DNA of 14,876 nucleotides from Mycoplasmatota bacterium (GCA_012840755.1 DUWA01000099.1:1-14876), one strand, 5' to 3'. Positions 1-7,601 are shown, counted from the stretch's first letter. Numbers and translations: made by a program. Notes: generated from the letters alone by a model not told the origin.

Positions 1-248
1 AATAAGTAAGTATTTAATTTAGAAACAGAAGGTAGTTTAATTTTAGACAACTTAAAACCATGTTTAACAATATTGTTATCCATTAACGTACCACATTTAG
101 GACAAGAATGAGGAATATAAGATAGATAGGCATGATAAACCAAAGACCTTTTATTATTAATAACCTGCTCAGAAATAAAATTATCATAAAATTTTATATT
201 AATATCTTTCAAATTTAGAGATTTTAGTATAGAATTAGATAGAGACAT
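1..248 (-). CDS. ISL3-family transposase, N-terminal 82 residues (partial)
   Basis: This reading frame starts at ATG 248-246 and runs off the left edge, giving 82 residues. Residues 49-53 read CPKCG, followed by a KHG at about 62-64. This arrangement matches the N-terminal zinc-ribbon/helix-turn-helix of ISL3 transposases (transposase_20/zf-ISL3 type); the DDE catalytic domain would lie beyond the edge. A GAAAGGA ribosome binding site sits about 9 bases upstream of the ATG. A possible promoter (GAGACA, 17 bp, TACAAT) lies between the element end and the gene. Intactness cannot be judged because at least 80% of a normal ~400-residue transposase is missing from view. Confidence 0.75.
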   Translation of the reverse strand, partial: MSLSNSILKSLNLKDINIKFYDNFISEQVINNKRSLVYHAYLSYIPHSCPKCGTLMDNNIVKHGFKLSKIKLPSVSKLNTYL

Positions 249-374
249 ATAAATCAATCCTTTCGATGTTTGGTAGACACTTACATTGTATCAAAGATGA
301 TTTATATTGTCTCTTTTATTTTGTATAAAAATAAAAGGTATGGATTTCTCATCCACACCAAATATTATAGAACC
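1..374 (-). mobile_element. ISL3-family insertion sequence, partial (one end only)
   Basis: The window opens inside an insertion sequence. The minus strand from 374 downward begins GGTTCTATAATATTTGGTG, which I take as the terminal inverted repeat. It then passes through two hairpins (337-344 with 352-359, and a perfect 10-bp stem 313-322 with 328-337) and enters the transposase start at 248. The encoded N-terminus carries the CPKCG zinc-finger half typical of ISL3 transposases. The boundary at 374 is inferred from the GG(T/C)TCT-like ends common in the family. The other end lies outside the window, so neither the inverted-repeat match nor a target-site duplication can be confirmed. ISL3 elements usually duplicate 8 bp, which would make 375-382 (GAAATTTA) the duplication. 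Confidence 0.75.
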
Positions 375-382
375 GAAATTTA

Positions 383-404
383 AAAACAGACATAAGTCTG
401 TTTT
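383..404. terminator. Bidirectional hairpin terminator between rpsI and the IS
   Basis: A 9-bp stem (AAAACAGAC, 383-391, with GTCTGTTTT, 396-404) surrounds an ATAA loop. On the plus strand it is followed by a T run to 408; on the minus strand it is followed by several T residues. It could therefore stop transcription leaving the IS or entering from rplM-rpsI. Confidence 0.6.
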
Positions 405-440
405 TTTTGTGTAATAATTAATTTCTATTAATTTATAATA

Positions 441-464
441 AAACCAATACAAAAGTATTGGTTT
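441..464 (-). terminator. rplM-rpsI operon terminator
   Basis: A perfect 10-bp stem (441-450 with 455-464, AAACCAATAC and its complement) with a four-base loop lies 17 bases past the rpsI stop codon. On the minus strand it continues into TATTATAAATT, a U-containing though interrupted tail. It is best read as the intrinsic terminator of the ribosomal protein operon, backed up by the hairpin at 383-404. Confidence 0.65.
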
Positions 465-480
465 ATAGTTCGTGTAAAAA

Positions 481-897
481 TTATCTTTTTGAAAATTGTG
501 GAGCTTTACGAGCTGCTTTAAGTCCTGGTTTTTTACGTTCTTTAGTTCTTGAATCTCTAGTTATAAAACCTGCTCTTTTTAAAATTTTTCTAAAGCTGTT
601 TTCACTCTCTTCATTAGCTTTATCATATTCTAATAAAGCTCTTGTGATCCCTAAACGCGTTGCCCCAGTTTGCCCATTAAATCCTCCGCCTAAAACTTTA
701 ACTTCAATATCGAAAGTATTTTCAGTATTTGTAGCAACAAGAGGTTGTTTTAAATCCATTACATTTGTTTCATATGGGAAGAACTCTCTAACATCTTTAC
801 CATTAACAGTAATTTTCCCAGTTCCAGAAACCATTCTTACTTGTGCAACAGAAGACTTTCTTCTACCTGTTCCAATAAAAACTTTTTTATCTGCCAT
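481..897 (-). CDS. rpsI: 30S ribosomal protein S9
   Basis: S9 of the small ribosomal subunit, whose extended C-terminal tail reaches toward the P-site tRNA. The 138-residue product starts [18 protein letters not shown]. It contains the S9 core [15 protein letters not shown] and ends [17 protein letters not shown], the invariant tail. An AAGGAGG site is 7-8 bases upstream of ATG 897. It follows rplM by 12 bases, so the two form one operon, as in most bacteria. The protein is about 8 residues longer than typical Bacillus S9 (130). The excess falls around residues 91-104 (acidic [10 protein letters not shown]), just before KRAG, where Bacillus has only a short ADPEY-type turn. Confidence 0.98.
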   Translation of the reverse strand: MADKKVFIGTGRRKSSVAQVRMVSGTGKITVNGKDVREFFPYETNVMDLKQPLVATNTENTFDIEVKVLGGGFNGQTGATRLGITRALLEYDKANEESENSFRKILKRAGFITRDSRTKERKKPGLKAARKAPQFSKR

Positions 898-909
898 TTA
901 AAAACCTCC

Positions 910-1341
910 TTATTTATTTAACTCAACTGGTTGTTGAGCCATATGTGGATGATTTCCATCCGCATATACAAATAACTTTCTATACATTTGTCGTCCTAAT
1001 CTTCCTTTTGGAAGCATTCCTTTAATTGCCCTTTCGATCATTTCAGTAGGATATTTTTCTTTCATAACACGAGCTGTTCTTTCCCTTAATCCACCAGTAT
1101 AACCACTATGATTATAATAAATTTTATTATCTAATTTATTTCCTGTTAGATTAACTTTTGAAGCGTTTACAACAATAACAAAATCTCCACAATCAAGATG
1201 TGGGGTGTATGTTGGTTTATGCTTTCCACGTAAAATGTGAGCTACTTTAGTAGCTAATCTACCAAGAGTTTCACCTTCTGCATCGATAATATACCATTTA
1301 CGTACAATATCTTCTTTTCTTTGCATATATGTATCTTTCAT
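910..1341 (-). CDS. rplM: 50S ribosomal protein L13
   Basis: L13 is an early-assembling protein of the large subunit. The 143-residue product matches family length and carries [18 protein letters not shown] near the N-terminus, the [17 protein letters not shown] block, [14 protein letters not shown], and [15 protein letters not shown] followed by HPHMAQQP near the C-terminus. The start at ATG 1341 is preceded by GAGAAAGG. An alternative in-frame ATG six codons in lacks as good a site. It is first in a two-gene operon with rpsI and lies behind the leader and promoter at 1343-1450, so expression is probably autoregulated at the mRNA level. Confidence 0.98.
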   Translation of the reverse strand: MKDTYMQRKEDIVRKWYIIDAEGETLGRLATKVAHILRGKHKPTYTPHLDCGDFVIVVNASKVNLTGNKLDNKIYYNHSGYTGGLRERTARVMKEKYPTEMIERAIKGMLPKGRLGRQMYRKLFVYADGNHPHMAQQPVELNK

Positions 1342-1342
1342 A

Positions 1343-1415
1343 TAAATTTCCTTTCTCCATTACATAAAATAGGTAGTCCCAATACCTATCAATGTGGGAT
1401 AATCAAAATGTACCA
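1343..1415 (-). ncRNA. Probable L13 ribosomal leader (rplM 5' UTR)
   Basis: The untranslated stretch between the rplM promoter and its start codon contains a 7-bp stem (ATAGGTA 1369-1375 with TACCTAT 1383-1389). In the transcript the 7-base loop reads UUGGGAC. The sequence UCCCA just upstream of the hairpin (complement of 1395-1399) can pair with UGGGA in the loop, giving a pseudoknot. Firmicutes rplM-rpsI transcripts are known to carry the 'L13 leader' element (Rfam family), thought to bind L13 for feedback control. Position and compact structure fit that family. I have not aligned it to the covariance model, so the family assignment is inference. Confidence 0.6.
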
Positions 1416-1421
1416 AATAGA

Positions 1422-1450
1422 ATTATACTAAATCAATGTTTAAAAGTCAA
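1422..1450 (-). promoter_or_regulatory. SigA-type promoter of rplM-rpsI
   Basis: On the minus strand TTGACT (1450-1445) and TATAAT (1427-1422) are separated by exactly 17 bases. Transcription would start near 1415, about 75 bases before the rplM ATG, which leaves room for the leader. Confidence 0.8.
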
Positions 1451-1485
1451 TAAAAATATATGTTTTTACATTTTTTTTAGACCTT

Positions 1486-2232
1486 TTAATAATAAAATAC
1501 ATCCTTTAAATATAACCCTTCAGGATTAGCTGTTATCCCTGCTTTTTTTCTATCTTTTGCCTCTAATATTTCAATAACATCCTCACTTTTTCTTTTACCT
1601 TCTCCTATTTCAATTAAGAGTCCTACCATATTTCTAACCATATATCTTAAAAATCCAGTACCTAAAAAACTAATAGTAATTTTATTTACATTTTTAGTAT
1701 CTCTCATAATACTTGTTTGTATAATTGTCCTTACATTATTTTCCTGTTCACTATCGGCTTTACAAAAAGAACGGAAATCATGAGTGCCTTCTAAATATTT
1801 TAAAGCTCTCTCTATTTCAACAATATCTAAATGTTTATTGTGCTGATATACATAATCCTTTTCTAAAGGATCATATTCACCCATATTTATCTTATATATA
1901 TATTCCTTAGCCTTTACTTTAAATCTAGCATGGAAATCATCACTTACTATTTCAATATTTTTTATATATATATCTCCAGGAATTAAACTGTTTAATGCTT
2001 TTTTTAATTTATCGGGTTCTATATTCATTTCTAAATCAAAGTGAGCTCTTTGATTTAATGCATGAACTTTTGCATCTGTTCTTCCTGATGCATGTATATC
2101 TATTTTTTTATTATTATTAATTGTTTTTAATGCTTTTTCAATTTCACCTTGAACTGTTTTAGTTCTTGGTTGCTTTTGATACCCACTATACTTTGAACCA
2201 TCATACGAAAATGTAATAAAATAACGCATCAT
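1486..2232 (-). CDS. truA: tRNA pseudouridine(38-40) synthase TruA
   Basis: TruA isomerises uridines 38-40 in the anticodon arm of many tRNAs. The 248-residue product has the family length. Residues 50-58 read GRTDAKVHA, with D53 the catalytic aspartate, followed by QRAHFD. The later stretch GTGFLRYMVRNMVGLLIEIGEG is the conserved C-terminal signature. Its ATG (2232-2230) overlaps the ecfT stop as ATGA, so it is translationally coupled as the last gene of ecfA1-ecfA2-ecfT-truA, a conserved Firmicutes arrangement. A second Met directly follows the first, so the start could be 2229. No strong terminator follows: only a weak AT hairpin near 1455-1478, so some transcription may continue into rplM. 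Confidence 0.97.
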   Translation of the reverse strand: MMRYFITFSYDGSKYSGYQKQPRTKTVQGEIEKALKTINNNKKIDIHASGRTDAKVHALNQRAHFDLEMNIEPDKLKKALNSLIPGDIYIKNIEIVSDDFHARFKVKAKEYIYKINMGEYDPLEKDYVYQHNKHLDIVEIERALKYLEGTHDFRSFCKADSEQENNVRTIIQTSIMRDTKNVNKITISFLGTGFLRYMVRNMVGLLIEIGEGKRKSEDVIEILEAKDRKKAGITANPEGLYLKDVFYY

Positions 2233-2981
2233 ATAATCCCCTTCGCTATTATAATAACTAACATGAATAAATGGACAAAAATCGTATAGGTATCAATAAA
2301 CGACCATCTTTCTTCTCTATAATTTGTTCTATCTGATTTCAAATTAAATAATCTTACTTCCATTATTAACGATAATTCATCAGCTCTTTTTAAAGATAAT
2401 ATAAACATTGGTATCAATAAATTTTTAACAGCAGATAATTTATCTTTTATCGATTTAGAATAAAAATCTACACCACGACTTGCTTGAGATTTAAGAATTT
2501 TATTTGCTTCATTTATAATTGTAGGAATAAATCTTATTGCAAGAGTAAGTGATAATGCCATATTTTTAACTGGAATTTTCAATTTATTTAGTGGTGATAA
2601 AATTTTTTCTATTCCTTTTGCTAATAATAATGGACTTGTAGTAAGTGTTAATACCGCTGTATACAACACTATATTAATTATTTTTAAAACTGTGATAGCT
2701 ATAATAGTGAGTTCAACTTTTAATATTAAATTTATTATTATCATAAATAATATTAAAAATTTAATACTCCAAACTGTTTTAAAATATACTCTAAGTGGAA
2801 TTCTAGTATTTAAAACAAGAACAAAAACAAATGAAAACAAAGCTATAGATAATCTTAGATCTTTTGCTAATATTGTCATAACTATAAATATTAAAGTGCT
2901 AATCATTTTAGATAACGGGTTTAGCTTTGAAATTGTAGACGGAGAATCATAAAACCTACCTACAAAAAAATTACTTAACAT
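2229..2981 (-). CDS. ecfT: ECF transporter transmembrane component EcfT
   Basis: EcfT is the shared membrane subunit that couples two EcfA ATPases to exchangeable vitamin-binding S components. The 250-residue product begins with the typical YDSPSTISKLNPLSK segment. Hydrophobic helices lie around residues 27-60, 73-118 and 233-250. The cytoplasmic coupling helices show ASRGVD at 167-172 and MEVRLFN at 207-213. The first keeps the R-G of the usual coupling motif. In the second only the arginine (R210) survives from the usual ARG. It overlaps ecfA2 by 11 bases upstream and truA by 4 bases downstream. No S-component gene is in the window, consistent with a group II module serving S proteins encoded elsewhere. 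Confidence 0.95.
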   Translation of the reverse strand: MLSNFFVGRFYDSPSTISKLNPLSKMISTLIFIVMTILAKDLRLSIALFSFVFVLVLNTRIPLRVYFKTVWSIKFLILFMIIINLILKVELTIIAITVLKIINIVLYTAVLTLTTSPLLLAKGIEKILSPLNKLKIPVKNMALSLTLAIRFIPTIINEANKILKSQASRGVDFYSKSIKDKLSAVKNLLIPMFILSLKRADELSLIMEVRLFNLKSDRTNYREERWSFIDTYTIFVHLFMLVIIIAKGII

Positions 2982-3822
2982 GTCTATATATATCCTTTAT
3001 AAGATCATTAATTTCATCTCTATAACCCATTTTAATATTTTTACTTTTAAATACCTTGTGTGAAAATTCAATAATTTTAGGAACCTTTATTTTATAATTT
3101 TGAAGTAAATCGACTTCCTTAAAAACCTCATATTTATCACCTTCTAAAATAACTTTACCATCATTTAAAACAAATATATGATCGGCTATTTTATGTAATG
3201 CGTCAACATCGTGGGTAACCACTATGATTGTTTTTTTATATCTTGTTTTTAACATACGTAATATTTTTAATAAATTGTTTTTACTTGCATCATCTAATCC
3301 AACTGTTGGCTCATCAAATATTATAACTTTAGGGTTTAAAGCCAAAACAGATGCGATTGCTACTTTTCTCATCTCACCATTACTAAGAGTAAATGGATTT
3401 CTATTTAAAAAACTATCATTCAATCCAACCATAAGTAATGAGTCTGAAATTCTCTTATCAATATTTTTAAGTTTATATTCATATTGTTTTAATCCAAATT
3501 CAATTTCTTTTTTTACTGTTGATTTAAAAAACTGCTGTTCTGGAAATTCAAATATCAATCCAACATTAAATCGAAGTTCTTTTACATTGATATTTTTCTT
3601 ATTTTTGTCTATTACAAATTTCCCAACATTTATTTTACCATCTGTCGGTATTAACAAAGCATTTACAAGCTCCATAAGAGTTGTTTTTCCACTACCTGAT
3701 GGACCAATTATACAATTTATTTTGTTTTTCTTTATTTCAAGAGAAATATTATCAATCGCTTTTTTCTCACTTTTTTTTATTCCTTTATATTCATAACTAA
3801 CATTATTAAATCTTATTTCCAT
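2971..3822 (-). CDS. ecfA2: ECF transporter ATPase EcfA2
   Basis: One of the two ATPases that power ECF vitamin uptake, acting at the inner face of the membrane with EcfA1 and EcfT. Of its 283 residues, 40-48 form Walker A (GPSGSGKTT). The signature is LSNGE at 146-150, Walker B is VIIFDE with catalytic E171, and H204 is the switch histidine. The Q-loop region reads FEFPEQQFF at 91-99. Most EcfA2 proteins have FQFPE here, so the usual glutamine is E92. The signature's second glycine is also Asn. The gene overlaps ecfA1 by 10 bases and ecfT by 11. EcfA2 rather than EcfA1 is assigned from the FxFPE...LF-type Q-loop and the gene order. Confidence 0.93.
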   Translation of the reverse strand: MEIRFNNVSYEYKGIKKSEKKAIDNISLEIKKNKINCIIGPSGSGKTTLMELVNALLIPTDGKINVGKFVIDKNKKNINVKELRFNVGLIFEFPEQQFFKSTVKKEIEFGLKQYEYKLKNIDKRISDSLLMVGLNDSFLNRNPFTLSNGEMRKVAIASVLALNPKVIIFDEPTVGLDDASKNNLLKILRMLKTRYKKTIIVVTHDVDALHKIADHIFVLNDGKVILEGDKYEVFKEVDLLQNYKIKVPKIIEFSHKVFKSKNIKMGYRDEINDLIKDIYRHVK

Positions 3823-4622
3823 AGTTTATTCACCATCTCATCCATATCTAAGATTATTTCATCAACCAGACCATAATATTTAAGTTTGATAGATAAAGAA
3901 GCCATAAATGGAAGCTCTAATCCCAATTTTTCAAACATTTTCTCTTCTTCTAAAACCCTTTTAGTATCACCTTTTAAAATAAGTCTTCCTTCATCCAAAA
4001 CTATAATTGTATCTCCGTATAAACAATCGTTAGAACTATGAGTTATATTTATAATTGTAATATTAGTTTTTTTATGTAAATCTTTAATAACCTCAAATAT
4101 TTTCTCCTTAGTATATAAATCTAACATTGAAAAAGCTTCATCAAAAATTAATATCTCAGGATTATGTGATAGTGCAGAAGCAATTGCAACTAATTGTTTT
4201 TCTCCGCCTGATAATTCGTTAACTCTTTTATACAATAACTTATCAATATTTAGTAATTTAGATATTTCATTAATTCTATCTTCTATCTCTTCCTTACTAT
4301 AATTTAAATTTTCTAGTGAAAAAACTATATCGTCAATAACTATATCTGAAACAAAACTATTTTCTGGTTTATCAAAAACAACACCTATTTTTTTTCTTAT
4401 ATCCTTTTTTGTTTTTTTTGATAATAATATATTATCTATATATATCTCTCCATCAAATTCATAAATACCTAAAATTAGTTTTAATAAGGTAGTTTTTCCG
4501 CTACCATTTGCACCTAAAATTGTAGTAACACTACCTCTTTTAATATTTAAATTAAATTTATCAAATATACTTGTTTTATCATATTTAAAACTAAGGTTTT
4601 TAATTGAAATTATATCTCGCAT
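3813..4622 (-). CDS. ecfA1: ECF transporter ATPase EcfA1
   Basis: Partner ATPase of EcfA2 in the ECF module. The 269-residue protein has Walker A GANGSGKTT at 37-45, signature LSGGE at 137-141, Walker B ILIFDE with E162, and switch H195. The Q-loop block is FDKPENSFV at 83-91 where EcfA1 proteins normally have FQNPDNQFV, so position 84 is Asp instead of Gln. It is the first gene of the ECF-truA operon, with its promoter about 20 bases upstream and a GGTGAT ribosome binding site close to the ATG. In most Firmicutes rplQ lies directly upstream. Here the upstream gene is a flavoprotein. Confidence 0.93.
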   Translation of the reverse strand: MRDIISIKNLSFKYDKTSIFDKFNLNIKRGSVTTILGANGSGKTTLLKLILGIYEFDGEIYIDNILLSKKTKKDIRKKIGVVFDKPENSFVSDIVIDDIVFSLENLNYSKEEIEDRINEISKLLNIDKLLYKRVNELSGGEKQLVAIASALSHNPEILIFDEAFSMLDLYTKEKIFEVIKDLHKKTNITIINITHSSNDCLYGDTIIVLDEGRLILKGDTKRVLEEEKMFEKLGLELPFMASLSIKLKYYGLVDEIILDMDEMVNKLWK

Positions 4623-4644
4623 ATCATCACCACTTGTAATTATG

Positions 4645-4673
4645 ATTATAATATATATATTGCTTTTTTACAA
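4645..4673 (-). promoter_or_regulatory. Promoter of ecfA1-ecfA2-ecfT-truA
   Basis: On the minus strand TTGTAA (4673-4668) and TATAAT (4650-4645) are 17 bases apart. The predicted start near 4638 leaves a 5' leader of only about 16 bases, containing the GGTGAT ribosome binding site. There is no space for a riboswitch. Confidence 0.7.
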
Positions 4674-4689
4674 TAAATTGTTTACATTA

Positions 4690-5874
4690 TTAGGCAAATA
4701 TTCCCGCTGTGTATCCTGTTGATAATGCAATTGTGAGATTATACCCTCCGATTGGTCCATGGAAGTCCAAAACTTCGCCAACAAAAAATACACCTTTATA
4801 TTTTTTCGATTCCATTTTAGTAGTATCTATTTCTAAAATAGATATCCCTCCACCTGTTACTACGCTTTTATCTATTTCTTCAACTTTTTTTATCTTTAAT
4901 TCTAATTTTTTTAATGATTTTATTATTTTTTCCTTATCCTTATTAGAAGTACTTGCTATTTTCTTTGCTCCATCTATTCCATTTATATATAATATATAAT
5001 CAGCTAATTTTACGTTAACATGTTCTTTAATAAAAGTTCTAATTTGTCTTTTTGATTCATAATTATTCATTTCTTTAATTAGCTCTTCTTTAGTTTTATT
5101 ACATAAAAAATCAATATATACCTTTCGATCCTTATCTAGTGATTTATATATATATTCACTTATCTTAAATATAACAGGACCACTCAGACCTTTATGCGTA
5201 ATAATCAATGAACCACTTTTAATTTTATTTTGATAATAAATGCAAGTGTTTTTAAATGTTACACCTACACATGGTAAAGGACTTTCTAAGTATACACTTG
5301 ATTCCACCGGATATAGTTTTGTTATATTGATTTTATATTTTTTAGCAATATCATATCCAAAACCAGTTGATCCAGTATGTTTATAACTTAATCCTCCTGT
5401 TGCAATTATTACACTTTTTGCTTCATATGTACACTTGTTTGTGACAACTGATTTTATTTCCCCGAAAATAATTTTAATTACCTCTTCATTTAAGTGAATG
5501 TCGGTATTAAGTTTATTCAACTCAGCAATAAAAGCATTAACTATATCAATCGACTTATCGCTGCGAGGAAATATTTTATTATTTTCTTCTTCTTTTAATC
5601 TTACTCCTCTTTTTTCAAAAAAACTTATAATTTCCTTAGGACCAAAATTATTTAATGTTGAATATATAGCTTTTGGGTTACAATCAATATTATTTATAAA
5701 TTCTTTTATGTTCTTATTATTCGTAATATTACACCTACTACCACCCGTTAATAATAATTTCTTACCTAAAACATTATTTTTTTCTATTAATAACACCTTT
5801 TTATTTTTATAACGAGCTGATATAGCAGCCATCATTCCTGCTGGACCTGAGCCTATAATTATAACATCATACAT
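4690..5874 (-). CDS. BaiN/HI0933-family FAD-dependent oxidoreductase
   Basis: A flavoprotein of the HI0933/YhiN/BaiN family. Members bind FAD, and BaiN-type clostridial relatives reduce bile-acid intermediates, but most have no proven substrate. The 394-residue product has a dinucleotide-binding GSGPAG at 8-13 with E31 ending the second strand, and the diagnostic LTGGSRCNITN at 42-52. A second glycine-rich stretch reads VIIATGGLSY, and the C-terminal FAD-binding block is GEVLDFHGPIGGYNL. I start at ATG 5874 because AGGAGTGAT lies 7-8 bases before it. An upstream ATG at 5925 would add 17 residues before the Rossmann strand and would cover the likely promoter. The gene sits where rplQ is usually found. 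Its role is unknown. Confidence 0.88.
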   Translation of the reverse strand: MYDVIIIGSGPAGMMAAISARYKNKKVLLIEKNNVLGKKLLLTGGSRCNITNNKNIKEFINNIDCNPKAIYSTLNNFGPKEIISFFEKRGVRLKEEENNKIFPRSDKSIDIVNAFIAELNKLNTDIHLNEEVIKIIFGEIKSVVTNKCTYEAKSVIIATGGLSYKHTGSTGFGYDIAKKYKINITKLYPVESSVYLESPLPCVGVTFKNTCIYYQNKIKSGSLIITHKGLSGPVIFKISEYIYKSLDKDRKVYIDFLCNKTKEELIKEMNNYESKRQIRTFIKEHVNVKLADYILYINGIDGAKKIASTSNKDKEKIIKSLKKLELKIKKVEEIDKSVVTGGGISILEIDTTKMESKKYKGVFFVGEVLDFHGPIGGYNLTIALSTGYTAGIFA

Positions 5875-5896
5875 ATAATCACTCCTGTATTTATTA

Positions 5897-5925
5897 ATTA
5901 TTGTTTCTAATATATTATAAGTCAA
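5897..5925 (-). promoter_or_regulatory. Possible promoter of the flavoprotein gene
   Basis: TTGACT (5925-5920) and AATAAT (5902-5897) are separated by 17 bases on the minus strand, between the helicase terminator and the flavoprotein ribosome binding site. The -10 box departs from consensus at its first base. A nearby TATAAT at 5919-5914 lacks a good -35. Confidence 0.4.
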
Positions 5926-5940
5926 TTATTACATAATAAA

Positions 5941-5979
5941 AAGAGAAAAGAGTTAGTTTGTTAAAAACGAACTTCTCTT
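5941..5979 (-). terminator. Terminator of the DEAD-box helicase gene
   Basis: Nine bases past the helicase stop, AAGAGAA (transcript 5' arm, 5979-5973) pairs with TTCTCTT (5947-5941). An imperfect inner stem lies between them, and the hairpin is followed by TTTATT. The stem is bulged, so efficiency is uncertain. Confidence 0.5.
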
Positions 5980-5987
5980 AATACTCC

Positions 5988-7574
5988 CTATCTTTTCTTT
6001 GCTTTTTCTATTCTAATTACTCTATTATTTAACTTTTTATTGTATATTTTAGATATTGCTTCATCAACAACATCGTTTTTTATATCCATAAATGTAAATT
6101 TTGTTAAAATTTCTATGTTTTTAAAATTATCCTTATTTAATTTAGTAATGTCCTTTAAAAAATCTAATAAAGTACCTTTTTTTAATTTATCCATTTTTCC
6201 AATGGTTAAAAATACCCTTGTACTAGATTCATCACTATGCTTCTTTTTACTTTCCACAGTAAAATCAAATTCTTTATTTATATTTGATCCTATTTCTTTT
6301 TCAAATACAAGCTTCATAAGTCCTGATGCTAATTTTATTAAATCTGTTTTATTTAAATCTCTAACATATTTTATACATTCTTCATTTTCTTTATTATCAA
6401 TAATCTGATTAACCTTAGTTAATATATTTTCATATTTACTTAAGAAAATATCACTCACATTCGGAATCTCTTTTTTCTCTATTTTCCCTTTTGTATGTCG
6501 CTCAATTTCACTTAAAATTCTAACCTCTTTTGGGTTTACAAAAGTTATTGCTTCGCCTTCTTTGTTAGCTCTACCTGTTCTTCCGATTCTGTGAATATAT
6601 GATTCTATTTCTTGAGGCAAATTATAATTTATAACATATTCAATATCATCTACATGAATACCACGTGCTGCTACATCTGTGGCAATCAAATAATTAAAAG
6701 CTCCTTCTTTAAATCTAGACAATGTTTGGATGCGCATTTTTTGGACTATGTCCCCATGCATTGCTTCGACATTATAACCGCGTTTTTGCATCTCACCTAC
6801 AAGTTCATCAACTTCCCTTTTGGTTTGACAAAAAATAATAGCTTTGTTTATATTCTTAGAATCAATAACACGAAACATCGCCTCTGTTCTAATTTTTTGA
6901 TTTATTAGATAATAACACTGTTTAACATTAATAGAAGTTTTTGTTTTTTCTATAATTGAAACATGTTTATAATCATCTTTCATATATTTTTGTGCTAAAG
7001 TAAGTATTGGTTTAGGCATAGTAGCTGAAAATAAAAGCACTTGTCTTTCAGGTTTAGTTTTATTAAATATATATTCAATATCCTCTAAAAAACCCATATT
7101 AAGCATTTCATCTGCTTCATCCAATATAAAATATTCAAGATTCTTTAGTTCCATTACTTTTCTATCTATTAAATCCTTAACTCTACCAGGAGTTCCTACA
7201 ACAATATCGACCCCTCTTTTTAGTGCTCTTATTTGTAGTTCAATACTTGACCCACCAAATACCGATAGTATATCAAATTTACTTGATTTATTTAAAGTTT
7301 CAAATTCTTCTGACACTTGAAGTGCAAGTTCTCTTGTTGGTACTAAAACTAAAGTTTTTAATTTATTATCATTAACATTTATTTTAGATAAAACACTAGC
7401 TGCAAATGCAAGAGTTTTTCCTGTTCCCGTTTGTGCCTCTCCTATTACATCATTACCTTCTAGAATAAAAGGTATGATTTCTTTTTGTATTTTACTAGGT
7501 TTTTCAAACCCTAGCATATCTATACTTTTTAAAACTTCATTAGAAAGTCCCAAAGTATAAAATTCATTATTCAT
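5988..7574 (-). CDS. DEAD-box ATP-dependent RNA helicase with DbpA-like RNA-binding domain
   Basis: A 528-residue RNA helicase for ribosome assembly or mRNA remodelling. Helicase motifs appear in order: Q motif around GFEKPSKIQ (22-30), Walker A AQTGTGKT (47-54), PTREL (79-83), TPGR (128-131), DEAD (152-155), SAT (183-185), ATDVAARG (298-305) and HRIGRTGR (328-335). After a linker, residues about 452-526 have the composition and pattern of the DbpA/CsdA RNA-binding domain (beta-alpha RRM-like, ending NRVIRIEKAKKR). Such domains direct DbpA- and YxiN-type proteins to 23S rRNA hairpin 92, but DeaD/CsdA helicases have them too. I therefore do not choose between DeaD, CshA and DbpA. GGAGAG precedes the ATG, and the gene appears monocistronic. 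Confidence 0.94.
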   Translation of the reverse strand: MNNEFYTLGLSNEVLKSIDMLGFEKPSKIQKEIIPFILEGNDVIGEAQTGTGKTLAFAASVLSKINVNDNKLKTLVLVPTRELALQVSEEFETLNKSSKFDILSVFGGSSIELQIRALKRGVDIVVGTPGRVKDLIDRKVMELKNLEYFILDEADEMLNMGFLEDIEYIFNKTKPERQVLLFSATMPKPILTLAQKYMKDDYKHVSIIEKTKTSINVKQCYYLINQKIRTEAMFRVIDSKNINKAIIFCQTKREVDELVGEMQKRGYNVEAMHGDIVQKMRIQTLSRFKEGAFNYLIATDVAARGIHVDDIEYVINYNLPQEIESYIHRIGRTGRANKEGEAITFVNPKEVRILSEIERHTKGKIEKKEIPNVSDIFLSKYENILTKVNQIIDNKENEECIKYVRDLNKTDLIKLASGLMKLVFEKEIGSNINKEFDFTVESKKKHSDESSTRVFLTIGKMDKLKKGTLLDFLKDITKLNKDNFKNIEILTKFTFMDIKNDVVDEAISKIYNKKLNNRVIRIEKAKKR

Positions 7575-7601
7575 TATATCTCTCCATTCATGCGACGTCT
7601 T

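Noticed and set aside
458..901. 147-codon plus-strand frame over rpsI
   Set aside because: It is antisense to a certain ribosomal protein gene, has no family resemblance and has no ribosome binding site; it is a shadow frame.
1441..1485. Strong terminator after truA
   Set aside because: Only a weak AT-only hairpin is present, without a stable GC stem; not called.
3224..3796. 190-codon plus-strand frame over ecfA2
   Set aside because: It is a mirror of the conserved ATPase codons; serine- and phenylalanine-rich nonsense is typical of antisense frames in AT-rich genes.
4690..5925. Longer start for the flavoprotein at 5925
   Set aside because: It would add 17 residues before the FAD-binding strand, covers a likely promoter and lacks the AGGAG site that precedes 5874.
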